Shown here: piece after piece, positions 34,602-42,547 of the stretch
Layout of the letters: each line of letters starts with the position of its first letter
Numbering within the stretch: position 1 is the stretch's first letter
Assembly: GCA_016783665.1 (NCBI GenBank)
Contig: JADHWC010000007.1
Location: 1-45,362, forward strand
Direction: 5' to 3'
From: Fidelibacterota bacterium
GTDB lineage: Bacteria > Fidelibacterota > UBA2242
Length of the DNA stretch: 45,362 nucleotides
Position numbers and translations under genes: made by a program
Notes under the pieces: model-generated
Told to the model about the DNA's origin: nothing
Databases searched by the model: none
Seen by the model: only the letters and a program-made list of their open reading frames with translations

Positions 34602-34691
34602 CGGAGAGACAGGGATTCGAACCCTGGATCCCAGTTTCCCGGAATACTCACTTAGCAGGCGAGCGCCTTCAACCAACTCGGCCACCTCTCC
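34602..34691 (-). tRNA. tRNA-Ser(GCU)
   Basis: The minus strand folds as a class II tRNA of 90 bases: acceptor GGAGAGG paired with TCTCTCC, discriminator G at 34602, D-arm GCCGAGTTGGTTGAAGGC, anticodon GCT at 34654-34656 in a CTCGC/GTGAG stem, long variable arm, and T-arm CAGGGTTCGAATCCCTG. It reads AGC/AGU serine codons. CCA is not encoded. The copy is complete and should work. Its 3' end is repeated twice downstream (copies A and B). Confidence 0.96.
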
Positions 34692-34858
34692 ATGTTAAAA
34701 GCGAGCGAATTTAAATAAAAAAATCTGTAAATTCAAAAAATAAAGGTTAAAAATGGAGCATATTGTGAAAAAATCATATGTATTCGGAATAAAATTCCTG
34801 TTTTAATCACTTGCATCCTTTAAACAGTTGATTGTATATTCCGTCGCTATTTTGATAG

Positions 34859-34967
34859 GGAGGTGTAGTCCTAATTGGTAAGGCAGCGGTCTTGTCTCGA
34901 AGAGATCTCTTTGGGAAAAACCACCGGGTTTACGCCGCCCTGATAGACTCGTTTTTTTCAAAAAGAT
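34859..34967 (+). repeat. Partial tRNA-Ser(UGA)-like unit 1 (109-bp tandem)
   Basis: Bases 1-32 of this unit match the 5' half of the intact tRNA at 35077 apart from one change. The anticodon stem then opens into a 22-base insert of two mini-hairpins (TCTC-GAA-GAGA and TCTC-TTT-GGGA), followed by AAAACC and the variable arm CCGGGTTTACGCC. T-arm and 3' acceptor strand are missing; instead a spacer ends in TTTTTTTCAAAAAGAT. It cannot be a functional tRNA. Confidence 0.85.
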
Positions 34968-35076
34968 GGAGGTGTAGTCCTAACTGGTAAGGCAGCGGTC
35001 TTGTCTCGAAGAGATCCCTTTGGGAAAAACCACCGGGTTTACGCCCCACTCATAAACTTGCTTTTTTCAAAAAGAT
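34968..35076 (+). repeat. Partial tRNA-Ser(UGA)-like unit 2 (109-bp tandem)
   Basis: Second copy with the same length of exactly 109 bases and the same insert, here with a perfect TCCC-TTT-GGGA second hairpin. It differs from unit 1 at two sites in the tRNA-like part and at several in the spacer, and runs straight into the intact tRNA at 35077. Confidence 0.85.
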
Positions 35077-35160
35077 GGAGGTGTAGTCCTAACTGGTAAG
35101 GCAGCGGTTTTGAAAACCGCCGGGTTTACGCCCTTGGGGGTTCGAATCCCTCCACCTCCG
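35077..35160 (+). tRNA. tRNA-Ser(UGA)
   Basis: Complete class II tRNA of 84 bases: acceptor GGAGGTG paired with CACCTCC, discriminator G at 35160, anticodon loop TTTGAAA with anticodon TGA between GCGGT and ACCGC, variable arm around GGGTTTACGCCC, and T-arm with GGTTCGAATCC. It would read UCA and related serine codons. CCA is not encoded. The D-arm (GTCC...AGGC) is less regular than usual. Two 5' partial copies precede it. Confidence 0.93.
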
Positions 35161-35537
35161 CTTATTTAAAGCCTACATCTTAAAAAGTCTTTATAAAAAC
35201 TATTACTAAATTGAAAACAGATATAATCCGTAAATAAATATTATTTGTGGAATTTGTTGCTGCGTATATGGTATCAAAAAGAAAAACTCGTTGATACCGC
35301 TTTCCCCACTATTTTTTATACTATTATCAGTCTAATAACTGGTAAATTAGATTTCAGTGTCGTTGATAAATTCCACTCCCATTCAAAGTGTGAAAGAACA
35401 TAAACTTTTATACAATAAATGCGTATAAGATTGGTGACAGTAAATGAAATGTCAACTAATTGTAAATGTGCTTTCCATCTATGTGACTTGGAGATCACCC
35501 TATGTATATCTAAATTATTAAGTTTGACAGGTAGGTC
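35161..35537. other. AT-rich gap before tamB, no gene seen
   Basis: I see no credible gene on either strand. The one structured element is a 7-bp hairpin, GGTATCA (35270-35276) with TGATACC (35292-35298), around a 15-base loop. It is not followed by a clear T-run. The tamB promoter probably lies in the second half, but no convincing consensus stands out. Confidence 0.5.
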
Positions 35538-38500
35538 GTGAAAAAAGCATTTAAAATTACAATCTGGATATTCATTTTACTCTTTTTTGTTGGCAGCGGC
35601 GCCGCATTTTACGTGTTTCACTCCAATATCTGGAAAAATGCTTTTGTTGATTTTTTAAATAATCAGCTTAGCGCCTCCTTCAATCTGGAACTTACAATCC
35701 GGGAATTGCATGGAAACCTCTTCGGGAATCTTCAATTTAAACACTTGCATTTGATCACTGATAAGCAAAATGAAATCGCCGAAATTGGAGAAATCAATCT
35801 GCAGTATGGATTACTCCCGTTTATATTCAATAAAGGGGAAATAAAGTACCTGGGGATTGATTCACTTCAGCTAAGTTATCCGGGAAGTATCGATACATTA
35901 AAAAAGTATCTATCCGGAAAACCTAATATCGGAAGCGGAAGAGAATTTAACCTTCAAAAAATTGAACTGACCAACTTGCTGCTTTTGGGTGACAAACGAA
36001 ATCTTGTCAGGACAGATTTTATAAAAGGCAGTTGCAGCATATCATCTGATTCAATATCATTATTTATTGATGACGCTAATATAGGATTTGATGTAATAAC
36101 TGAAGAGTTTATGTTTGAAAACATGTCGATTACACTAATATCTGATTCCATGGCAATTCATGATTGCCAGATTGAAAATCGCTCAACGAAGATGGAAATA
36201 GCTGGTTATGTTCTACTGGATTCTATCTTTGTCATGGATCTTATTTGTAATGTTGAGAATGTTAATTTTCTTGAACGCTTACCTGATCAGCATCAATTGT
36301 TTATAGATGATGATTATCTGGATATTGAAGGTAGAATTACAGCTCGAAATCAGCTTATTTCCACCGATTTCAACTTTAACGGTAAATTCAAAGATAATCT
36401 GGTAACCAACGGGACGCTGATTGGATATTTCGATAATATAGACTTTAACTTTTCCGAATTTTCTTTTAGATCGGGAAATCAGAAAATACAAAGTTCCATA
36501 TCCGGAAATATCAAAAGTGGTTTATCTGCTGATATAATAATTGATCAAATCGATTTTAGCCAATGGCAGATAATGAAAGCTCATACTCAACTTAATGGTC
36601 TTATATCACTTGATGTGACGGGAAATATTTTAAGTCCCGATAGCGTGTTTGCTGATGTCTCTCTGAATGATGTCCATTTCGATACTCTTGCCGTTGATTC
36701 GGTGAAGGGGAAACTGGCATACGCATTTGGGAAACTTGAGACAATTGATACAATAAGGGTTCAGTTTGAAAAGACAGATCTGAAACTCGAAGGTTGGTGC
36801 AATTTAGATTCAAATTCTATGAACACCAGGGCATATTTTTATTCGGAGGATATTGATGCGCTTTCAGATTTATCACGGATCAGTCAATTAAAGGGACGTT
36901 TGGAAGGATTTCTTGAAGCAACTGGGAATCTTAAAAGCCCGGATTTTAGGGGTTGGCTCAGAGGTTATGATATTGGTGTCTCCGACCTTTATTTTGAAGA
37001 TGCGATCGCTCGTTTTGGGTTTTTAAATATACAGGAAAAGCAACTCGGCGATATATATGTAGAAGCAATAAACGGCACGACGTCGCTGTTTGAAGATCCC
37101 ATACCATTAGCATCGCTTATTTTTCGGTTTGAAGGAGACACTTCTATTGTTCGATCCCTTCGTGTTGTTGGCGAAGATATGAACATTGAAGTACAAGGTA
37201 AAATAATCGAATTCTCTGATTTTTATTTTGATAAGATTGATGCTTACAGTCAGGGTAACACACTTCAAAATATAGATCCGATCCACTTTTCATGGAATGC
37301 CGATACCATTAGTCTGGATGAAGTTCGATTTTCATTAAATGAAGGGACTCTGATTGTATCCGGAGAATCGATAAATAAGAAGATCCAATCCGCCGTAGTA
37401 AATGTTAGTGGTTTTAATATTGATCCGTTTAACGCCTATCTGAAAGGTTCTGAAGGAGTCGCCGGTATTTTGAATGGATTAGTTACATATGTTGATACTT
37501 CGGAAACGCCAACTGTTTACAGCCGGATGGAAATGAATAATGCGAATTTATTTGGTAAACAATTTAAAAATGTTCGCTTCGAGTCGAGGTTGACAAAGAA
37601 TCAAGTAAAGTTGGAAAATATACTGTTTGAAGATAACGAAAAAGGATATATGAATGGATATGGAACAATAAATTGTCACTTTCCATTAACGGAAGGTGTC
37701 GCATTTATTGATTCGACCGATTCTTTAGATATTCAATTGCAATTTGAAAATTTTGCCTTTAGTACATTCAGCTCGTTTATGCTCCCAAAACTGCCGAAAG
37801 ATGGAAAATTGTTTGGTTCCTTTGCAATTGCTAACACAATGAATGCTCCGCAGTTTAATTACCAACTTAAGATAATGGATCCTGTACTTGACCGTATTTC
37901 AGGCAATGAATTGCAAATTAAAGGAGAATATAAAGATCAGAAACTGGAGTTTACTAATATTAATTTTAGAGATGATAAAGGGGTTGCCATCGGTTCCGGT
38001 TATTTACCGTTTACTTTTGCCTTTAAACCAGGACATAAGGTTTTTAATAAAGATTCAAGCATGTATATGAACTTTTCAATACATACATCAGCGCTTGAAT
38101 TTTTGTCACAGTACATTAAAAATGTAGAAAGTATTGATGGAGTATATGATCTGGCGATAAGTATTTCCGGCACTCCTAATAACCCTGTTCGTTCCGGTAA
38201 TGTAATTGCTAAGGATGGAATAATTCGCTTGACGTCCCTTGAAAATCCGATTACGGGCGTTGTAGGCAGTGCAATTCTCCAGGATAATAAAATGGAAATC
38301 GTATCGTTTGATGGATATATGCTGAGACCTGTGTCCAGAAGCCGGGCGGATAAATTCAAACGAAAACTTAGGGCATATACCTGGGATATTCTTTTTCCTT
38401 CGGTTATATCGTCGAATGAACCCAATGTTTCTATAGCAGGCGAGATTGATTTTACGAAATTTTTCAAACCGGTGTTTAATGTACATATAAACGGTACTGA

Positions 38501-39446
38501 ATTATATATGCGAAGTTTGCTGGCGGAACAAGAGGGCATTCTAAATGGCGTATTCACATTTCAAGGCGGCGATACATTGAATATCGAAGGTGAAATCGAT
38601 TTAAGCGAATTTATTATTCGAAATGAATTTCAGCCATCAGAGCCATTAATTGAGGAGTCGTCCGCTGGTAGAGTCCATACGAATATCAATCTTCATGCGA
38701 TTATTCCAGGTAATCTTTACTTCCGGAACAGCCAGTTGGATTGCGAGCTTGAAGGTGAAATGTGGATTATAAAAAATGGCTCGGATCCGTACCGCTTTTC
38801 AGGCACACTCGATATTCGTAAAGGAAAGTTTTTCTCTTACGGATGGGAATTTGAGATTGTTCGCGGTTCGGTGATTTTTGATCCTACTGAATTTAATCCA
38901 ATATTGGATATCGAGGCAAAAGTTGATTTAGCGTCCTACGCGCAATCTGATACTACGGATACAAGATCTAATGAGGAAGATAATGTGCTTGTGCGATTAT
39001 CCGGTGATTTACAGAATCCCACCCTGGAATTTGAATCAGGCAAATATAGTGAAAGTGATATAATTAGGTTTCTAACCCGAACCCAGTTAGGCGAGGAAGA
39101 TCCCTTAAATCAGGATCGGTTGTCTGCCGATGCCAGGAATATAATTGGGATGTGGTTTGAACGACAATTGGAAAAAAGGATCAGCCGAATCAGCGGTTTG
39201 GATGAATTCGAGCTGCGAACGCGAGGGAACTTGCTGTCCAACCAACAACCGGATCAGTGGAGTTTTGTCCTTGGTCGGAAAATACGGCCTAATCTTTATT
39301 TAAAATACGAACGTGCATTATCATTGATTGAACCCAATCAGCAATTTGGCGTCGAGTACCGCTTAAATCGGAATATTTCGATTACAGGTGATATCAATCA
39401 GGAAGGATTGTTGATGATTAACTATTTATATAAATATCGATATTAA
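35538..39446 (+). CDS. tamB: TamB-like translocation/assembly module protein
   Basis: The 1302-residue AsmA/TamB-type protein has an N-terminal membrane anchor (about 7-28, IWIFILLFFVGSGAAFYVFH). A very long beta-rich middle follows, with the repeating pattern expected of a lipid-channelling beta-groove (for example LKGRLEGFLEATGNLKSPDFRGWLRG, and VDGVYDLAISISGTPNNPVRSGNV-like segments). The C-terminal DUF490 domain (about 1000-1302) has LTRTQLGEEDP, LGRKIRPNLYLKYERALSLIEPNQQFGVEYRLNRNISITG and a final strand LLMINYLYKYRY. It bridges the inner membrane to TamA. GTG start with AGGTAGG upstream. An Omp85-family gene follows after two bases, the normal TamB partner arrangement. Confidence 0.9.
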   Translation: MKKAFKITIWIFILLFFVGSGAAFYVFHSNIWKNAFVDFLNNQLSASFNLELTIRELHGNLFGNLQFKHLHLITDKQNEIAEIGEINLQYGLLPFIFNKGEIKYLGIDSLQLSYPGSIDTLKKYLSGKPNIGSGREFNLQKIELTNLLLLGDKRNLVRTDFIKGSCSISSDSISLFIDDANIGFDVITEEFMFENMSITLISDSMAIHDCQIENRSTKMEIAGYVLLDSIFVMDLICNVENVNFLERLPDQHQLFIDDDYLDIEGRITARNQLISTDFNFNGKFKDNLVTNGTLIGYFDNIDFNFSEFSFRSGNQKIQSSISGNIKSGLSADIIIDQIDFSQWQIMKAHTQLNGLISLDVTGNILSPDSVFADVSLNDVHFDTLAVDSVKGKLAYAFGKLETIDTIRVQFEKTDLKLEGWCNLDSNSMNTRAYFYSEDIDALSDLSRISQLKGRLEGFLEATGNLKSPDFRGWLRGYDIGVSDLYFEDAIARFGFLNIQEKQLGDIYVEAINGTTSLFEDPIPLASLIFRFEGDTSIVRSLRVVGEDMNIEVQGKIIEFSDFYFDKIDAYSQGNTLQNIDPIHFSWNADTISLDEVRFSLNEGTLIVSGESINKKIQSAVVNVSGFNIDPFNAYLKGSEGVAGILNGLVTYVDTSETPTVYSRMEMNNANLFGKQFKNVRFESRLTKNQVKLENILFEDNEKGYMNGYGTINCHFPLTEGVAFIDSTDSLDIQLQFENFAFSTFSSFMLPKLPKDGKLFGSFAIANTMNAPQFNYQLKIMDPVLDRISGNELQIKGEYKDQKLEFTNINFRDDKGVAIGSGYLPFTFAFKPGHKVFNKDSSMYMNFSIHTSALEFLSQYIKNVESIDGVYDLAISISGTPNNPVRSGNVIAKDGIIRLTSLENPITGVVGSAILQDNKMEIVSFDGYMLRPVSRSRADKFKRKLRAYTWDILFPSVISSNEPNVSIAGEIDFTKFFKPVFNVHINGTELYMRSLLAEQEGILNGVFTFQGGDTLNIEGEIDLSEFIIRNEFQPSEPLIEESSAGRVHTNINLHAIIPGNLYFRNSQLDCELEGEMWIIKNGSDPYRFSGTLDIRKGKFFSYGWEFEIVRGSVIFDPTEFNPILDIEAKVDLASYAQSDTTDTRSNEEDNVLVRLSGDLQNPTLEFESGKYSESDIIRFLTRTQLGEEDPLNQDRLSADARNIIGMWFERQLEKRISRISGLDEFELRTRGNLLSNQQPDQWSFVLGRKIRPNLYLKYERALSLIEPNQQFGVEYRLNRNISITGDINQEGLLMINYLYKYRY

Positions 39447-39448
39447 CA

Positions 39449-41269
39449 TTGTTTAGAAGCATCACGGTTAAGATTTGCTTATATGCTTTTCTGATTATTG
39501 CAGGACTATCTGTCCTGACTGAATCTCAAAGCAGATTTACGCCTACAGAATATGTAGTTAGAAAGATTTACCTCACAGGAAATAAGTCTTTCACGACCCG
39601 GATGTTAAAGAAGCAATTGAACCTTAAAGATAAACGGTTTAACCGGACAAAGACATTTACCCGACGCTTGATTGAACTTGATCGAATTTTACTTCAGACA
39701 ATATACATCAAAAACGGATATATTGACTGTGTCGTTAGTGATTCATTTAAAGTTCAGGATGACGGCTTGGTTGACCTGTTTTATTTCATTACTGAAGGGC
39801 GTCAATATTATCTAAACAAGATAGAAATTAGCGGAAATACATCTTTATCAGAGAGTAAAATTTTAGATATTCTTGATCATAGACTGGAAAAACCGTACAA
39901 CCCTATCCGGATTCGTGAAGGTATAAAACAGCTTAGAACAGAATATGCAAATATTGGAAAGCCGCTTGCATCAGTTACGGATTCTCTGGAAGTAAATGAT
40001 GGGATTCATCTGTTCATTCGTGTGACAGAAAATCCAACAATGAGAATTGGTGACGTGAAAATCATGAACAACAAATTAGTCAGAGAGAAACCAATCAGGC
40101 GGGAAATATTACTGAACTCCGGAGACTTGTATTCGCAGAAAAAATTGAATCTTTCAAAAAAACATATTTTTGAAACGGGTCTGTTTTCCAGTGTGAATAT
40201 TCGACTTGCTGACATTGATACTGCTCAACATGCTCTAAATCTTATCGTTGATGTGAGAGAATTGGATATGCGTTATCTGGGATTGAAGTTTGGTTTTGGT
40301 CAGGATCGTGGAATTTCTTCAGGCAGCGAACCATATACGTCTTTTGCTATGGATAGTGAGTGGCTCAACCGTAATATAGCCGGAAGAGGAAGCCGGCTGA
40401 GTACAAAACTTGGGTTTTCCCTGAACTTGACCGATATTCTGATGCGCCCGAAGGCAGAAGCGGAAATCGTATATATTGAACCGTGGTTGTTAGGTTTCCG
40501 GTCTTCAAATTCGTTTCGCCTTTTTATAAATAATCAAGTGCTTCCTGATCAGGAAATTACCCGTTTCGGTGCTGAAACGGCTTTGATATATAAACCTGAC
40601 AAGCGATTTTACATTCGAAGCGGTTTTGAGTTCAACGGCATACGCTTTAAATATGAACAGGATACAATTAAGATAAAGGAATCGGACAGAGAAAGAGCTT
40701 TCAAAATTGATATTCGTCGGGATTATCGCGATAATTTTCTCTATCCTCATTCCGGAACGGTTCTCACTTTTACGGGTAAACTAGTCGGAACATTTCTTGG
40801 TGGGACACAGGATTATTATAAATATGAAATCTCATTTAGTCAATATTTCGATATTTTCGGACCATTTGTATTTGCATATCGTGGTAAATTTGGTTTATTA
40901 ACAGCGATTAATAAAAATGAAGCGACTCCGGTTTATGAAAAGTTCTACCTCGGAGGAGGTACTAGCCTGCGTGGTTGGGATGATCGCAAATTTCTTATGG
41001 TGGGTGATGATCCGTTGGGGGATAATTTAAAAGTGCTTACAAATGCTGAAATTCGTTTTCCATTGTTCTGGATTATAGGAGGTGAAATATTTATTGATGG
41101 AGGAAGTCTGAGCTCCGACATGGCGTCACTATCTAATACAACTTATCAATGGGACGCCGGATTTGGCTTGACATTTGCCACTCCATTAGGACCGATTAGA
41201 ATTGATTTTGCGAATATACTTAATACTCAAAAATGGAAGGTTCAGTTTGGAATACCTTATGCATTCTAA
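39449..41269 (+). CDS. Omp85-family outer-membrane protein (TamA/BamA-like)
   Basis: The 606-residue protein has a signal peptide (1-28, ending TESQS). N-terminal POTRA-like domains (about 34-275, with VRKIYLTGNKSFTTRMLKKQLNLK, YLNKIEISGNTSLSESKIL and FSSVNIRLADID) precede a 16-strand-type barrel (about 280-606). The L6 motif is YLGGGTSLRGW and the last strand is WKVQFGIPYAF, with a terminal Phe as BAM substrates have. Three POTRAs and the tamB neighbour favour TamA over BamA, but the length does not exclude a BamA paralogue. TTG start without a ribosome-binding site, two bases after tamB. Confidence 0.88.
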   Translation: MFRSITVKICLYAFLIIAGLSVLTESQSRFTPTEYVVRKIYLTGNKSFTTRMLKKQLNLKDKRFNRTKTFTRRLIELDRILLQTIYIKNGYIDCVVSDSFKVQDDGLVDLFYFITEGRQYYLNKIEISGNTSLSESKILDILDHRLEKPYNPIRIREGIKQLRTEYANIGKPLASVTDSLEVNDGIHLFIRVTENPTMRIGDVKIMNNKLVREKPIRREILLNSGDLYSQKKLNLSKKHIFETGLFSSVNIRLADIDTAQHALNLIVDVRELDMRYLGLKFGFGQDRGISSGSEPYTSFAMDSEWLNRNIAGRGSRLSTKLGFSLNLTDILMRPKAEAEIVYIEPWLLGFRSSNSFRLFINNQVLPDQEITRFGAETALIYKPDKRFYIRSGFEFNGIRFKYEQDTIKIKESDRERAFKIDIRRDYRDNFLYPHSGTVLTFTGKLVGTFLGGTQDYYKYEISFSQYFDIFGPFVFAYRGKFGLLTAINKNEATPVYEKFYLGGGTSLRGWDDRKFLMVGDDPLGDNLKVLTNAEIRFPLFWIIGGEIFIDGGSLSSDMASLSNTTYQWDAGFGLTFATPLGPIRIDFANILNTQKWKVQFGIPYAF

Positions 41270-41283
41270 AAAGAGGAATAACC

Positions 41284-41891
41284 ATGTTATCCTTTGACAG
41301 ATTTACCATAAAAGCCCAGGAAATTGTCAAGAACGCTTTCGATTTTGCGCGCGATCTGGCTTACCAGCAGATTGAACCAGAGCATTTTTTATTGGCGGTT
41401 TTATCGACACGGTTAATTTTAAAAACACGCTCATCATCATGACCTCAAATCTGGGTTCGCAAGCCATTATGAATCAGACGGCGAGTGTTGATGAAGATAA
41501 TATCAAAATGATTTATGCAACTATTCAGGAAACGGTTCTGTCGCAGCTGCACGAACATCTGAAACCGGAGTTTATGAACCGGATGGATGAAATGATTGTC
41601 TTTATGCCGTTATTGCCGGCTCAGATAAGCGAGATTGTCCTGCTGCAGTTTAACCGCCTTTTTGAGCGTATGAGGGCGAAAGGTATTCAGGCGGAAATAA
41701 CCGAAAAAGCACGTTCGATCATCAGATCCGCCAACTGGGATCCGATTTACGGCGCCCGACCGGTAAAGCGCATGATTCAGAAGCACATCCTAAATCCTTT
41801 GGCTATGGAAATACTCTCCGGGAAATTCGTAAAAGGCGATAATATTATCGTAGATGAAGATAATGGTTCTATTATATTTAAAAAGTCCTGA
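41284..41891 (+). pseudogene. clpB: clpB with large internal deletion
   Basis: ATG 41284 has an AGAGGA site and starts MLSFDRFTIKAQEIVKNAFD, followed by QQIEPEHFLLAVLS, the first ~43 residues of the ClpB/ClpC N-domain. The frame then breaks and stops at 41442. In another frame, from about 41407, TVNFKNTLIIMTSNLGSQAI begins the tail of the second AAA+ domain and runs to 41891 (FMNRMDEMIVF, IYGARPVKRMIQKHILNPLA). Roughly 650 residues, including both Walker A/B pairs, are missing, and the halves are out of frame. No disaggregase can be made. The intact gene may have been lost here, or the sequence may be a collapsed assembly. Confidence 0.88.
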
Positions 41892-42026
41892 AAGTACGGA
41901 ACAATAATTATTGAGGAGTGTATAATTTGCACCTTGTATTTCTCCTTTGTGGGAACAACGAAATTAGATAAATTAGGTGTCGAAAATATTTTTCAAATAA
42001 TAGTAATATTAAAGGAGGTAAAGACG

Positions 42027-42533
42027 ATGGGGAAAAGACTTTTTATGGCTGGGATTATCACACTCCTAATCCTGTTTATTGGCTGTACAAGAGAGCCTGT
42101 AAAAACAGCACAGGGTTACTGGGATTCTGCCAGAGAATATTTTAATAACGGCGACTATGAACAAACAGTCCGGGAATACCAGAAATTGGTAAAATATTAT
42201 CCGCAGGATACTCTGACTGTTAGAACATTGTTTGCGGTAGCCGAAATTTATAAGAACAACCTTAAGGATTATGATAATTCCATCGGGTCTTATAATAAAA
42301 TAATTGAACAATATGCCAATCATTCCAAAGCGCCGAATGCTATGTTTATGATCGGTTATATTTATGCAAACGATCTTAGCGATTTCGATAATGCCCAAAA
42401 GAGTTATACCAAATTTATTGAAACATATCCGGATCATATGCTGGTTCCATCGGCAAAGTGGGAGATTCAAAATCTTGGGAAATCTCTGGATGAGATTCCT
42501 CAGTTGCAGACTATTACAAAAGGCAGTAATTAA
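42027..42533 (+). CDS. TPR-type lipoprotein (BamD/YbgF-like small)
   Basis: The 168-residue product has the strongest ribosome-binding site of the window (AAAGGAGGT, 7 nt before ATG 42027). Type II signal MGKRLFMAGIITLLILFIGC with FIGC as lipobox. Three TPR-like units follow (SAREYFNNGDYEQTVREYQKLVKYYP, AVAEIYKNNLKDYDNSIGSYNKII, MIGYIYANDLSDFDNAQKSYTKFIETYPDH). It looks like a shortened BamD/CpoB relative, lacking the C-terminal part of BamD. A full bamD lies at 29886, so this is a separate lipoprotein. An in-frame TTG upstream (41934) gives an unlikely extra 31 residues. Confidence 0.8.
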   Translation: MGKRLFMAGIITLLILFIGCTREPVKTAQGYWDSAREYFNNGDYEQTVREYQKLVKYYPQDTLTVRTLFAVAEIYKNNLKDYDNSIGSYNKIIEQYANHSKAPNAMFMIGYIYANDLSDFDNAQKSYTKFIETYPDHMLVPSAKWEIQNLGKSLDEIPQLQTITKGSN

Positions 42534-42547
42534 GGCGGAGTACGAGA

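Noticed and set aside
34329-34685. A 118-residue GIY-YIG protein starting inside the tRNA-Ser gene
   Set aside because: The first 29 residues are simply the tRNA read as codons, in frame by chance. The conserved protein begins MYFVYIL at 34598, as in the other copy.
34859-35076. Two further functional tRNA-Ser genes, or tRNAs with a group I intron
   Set aside because: Both units lack T-arm and 3' acceptor strand, and the anticodon-loop insert is only 22 bases, far too short for a self-splicing intron.
34859-35160. CRISPR-like array (regular 109-bp period)
   Set aside because: The repeated part is tRNA sequence, only three units exist, spacers are similar to each other, and no cas genes are in the window.
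35316-35498. 60-codon minus-strand frame in the gap before tamB
   Set aside because: No ribosome-binding site, no family resemblance, and a length expected by chance in AT-rich DNA.
38000-38557. Minus-strand open frame of 185 codons inside tamB
   Set aside because: It is antisense to a well-supported TamB coding region and its composition is that of a shadow frame.
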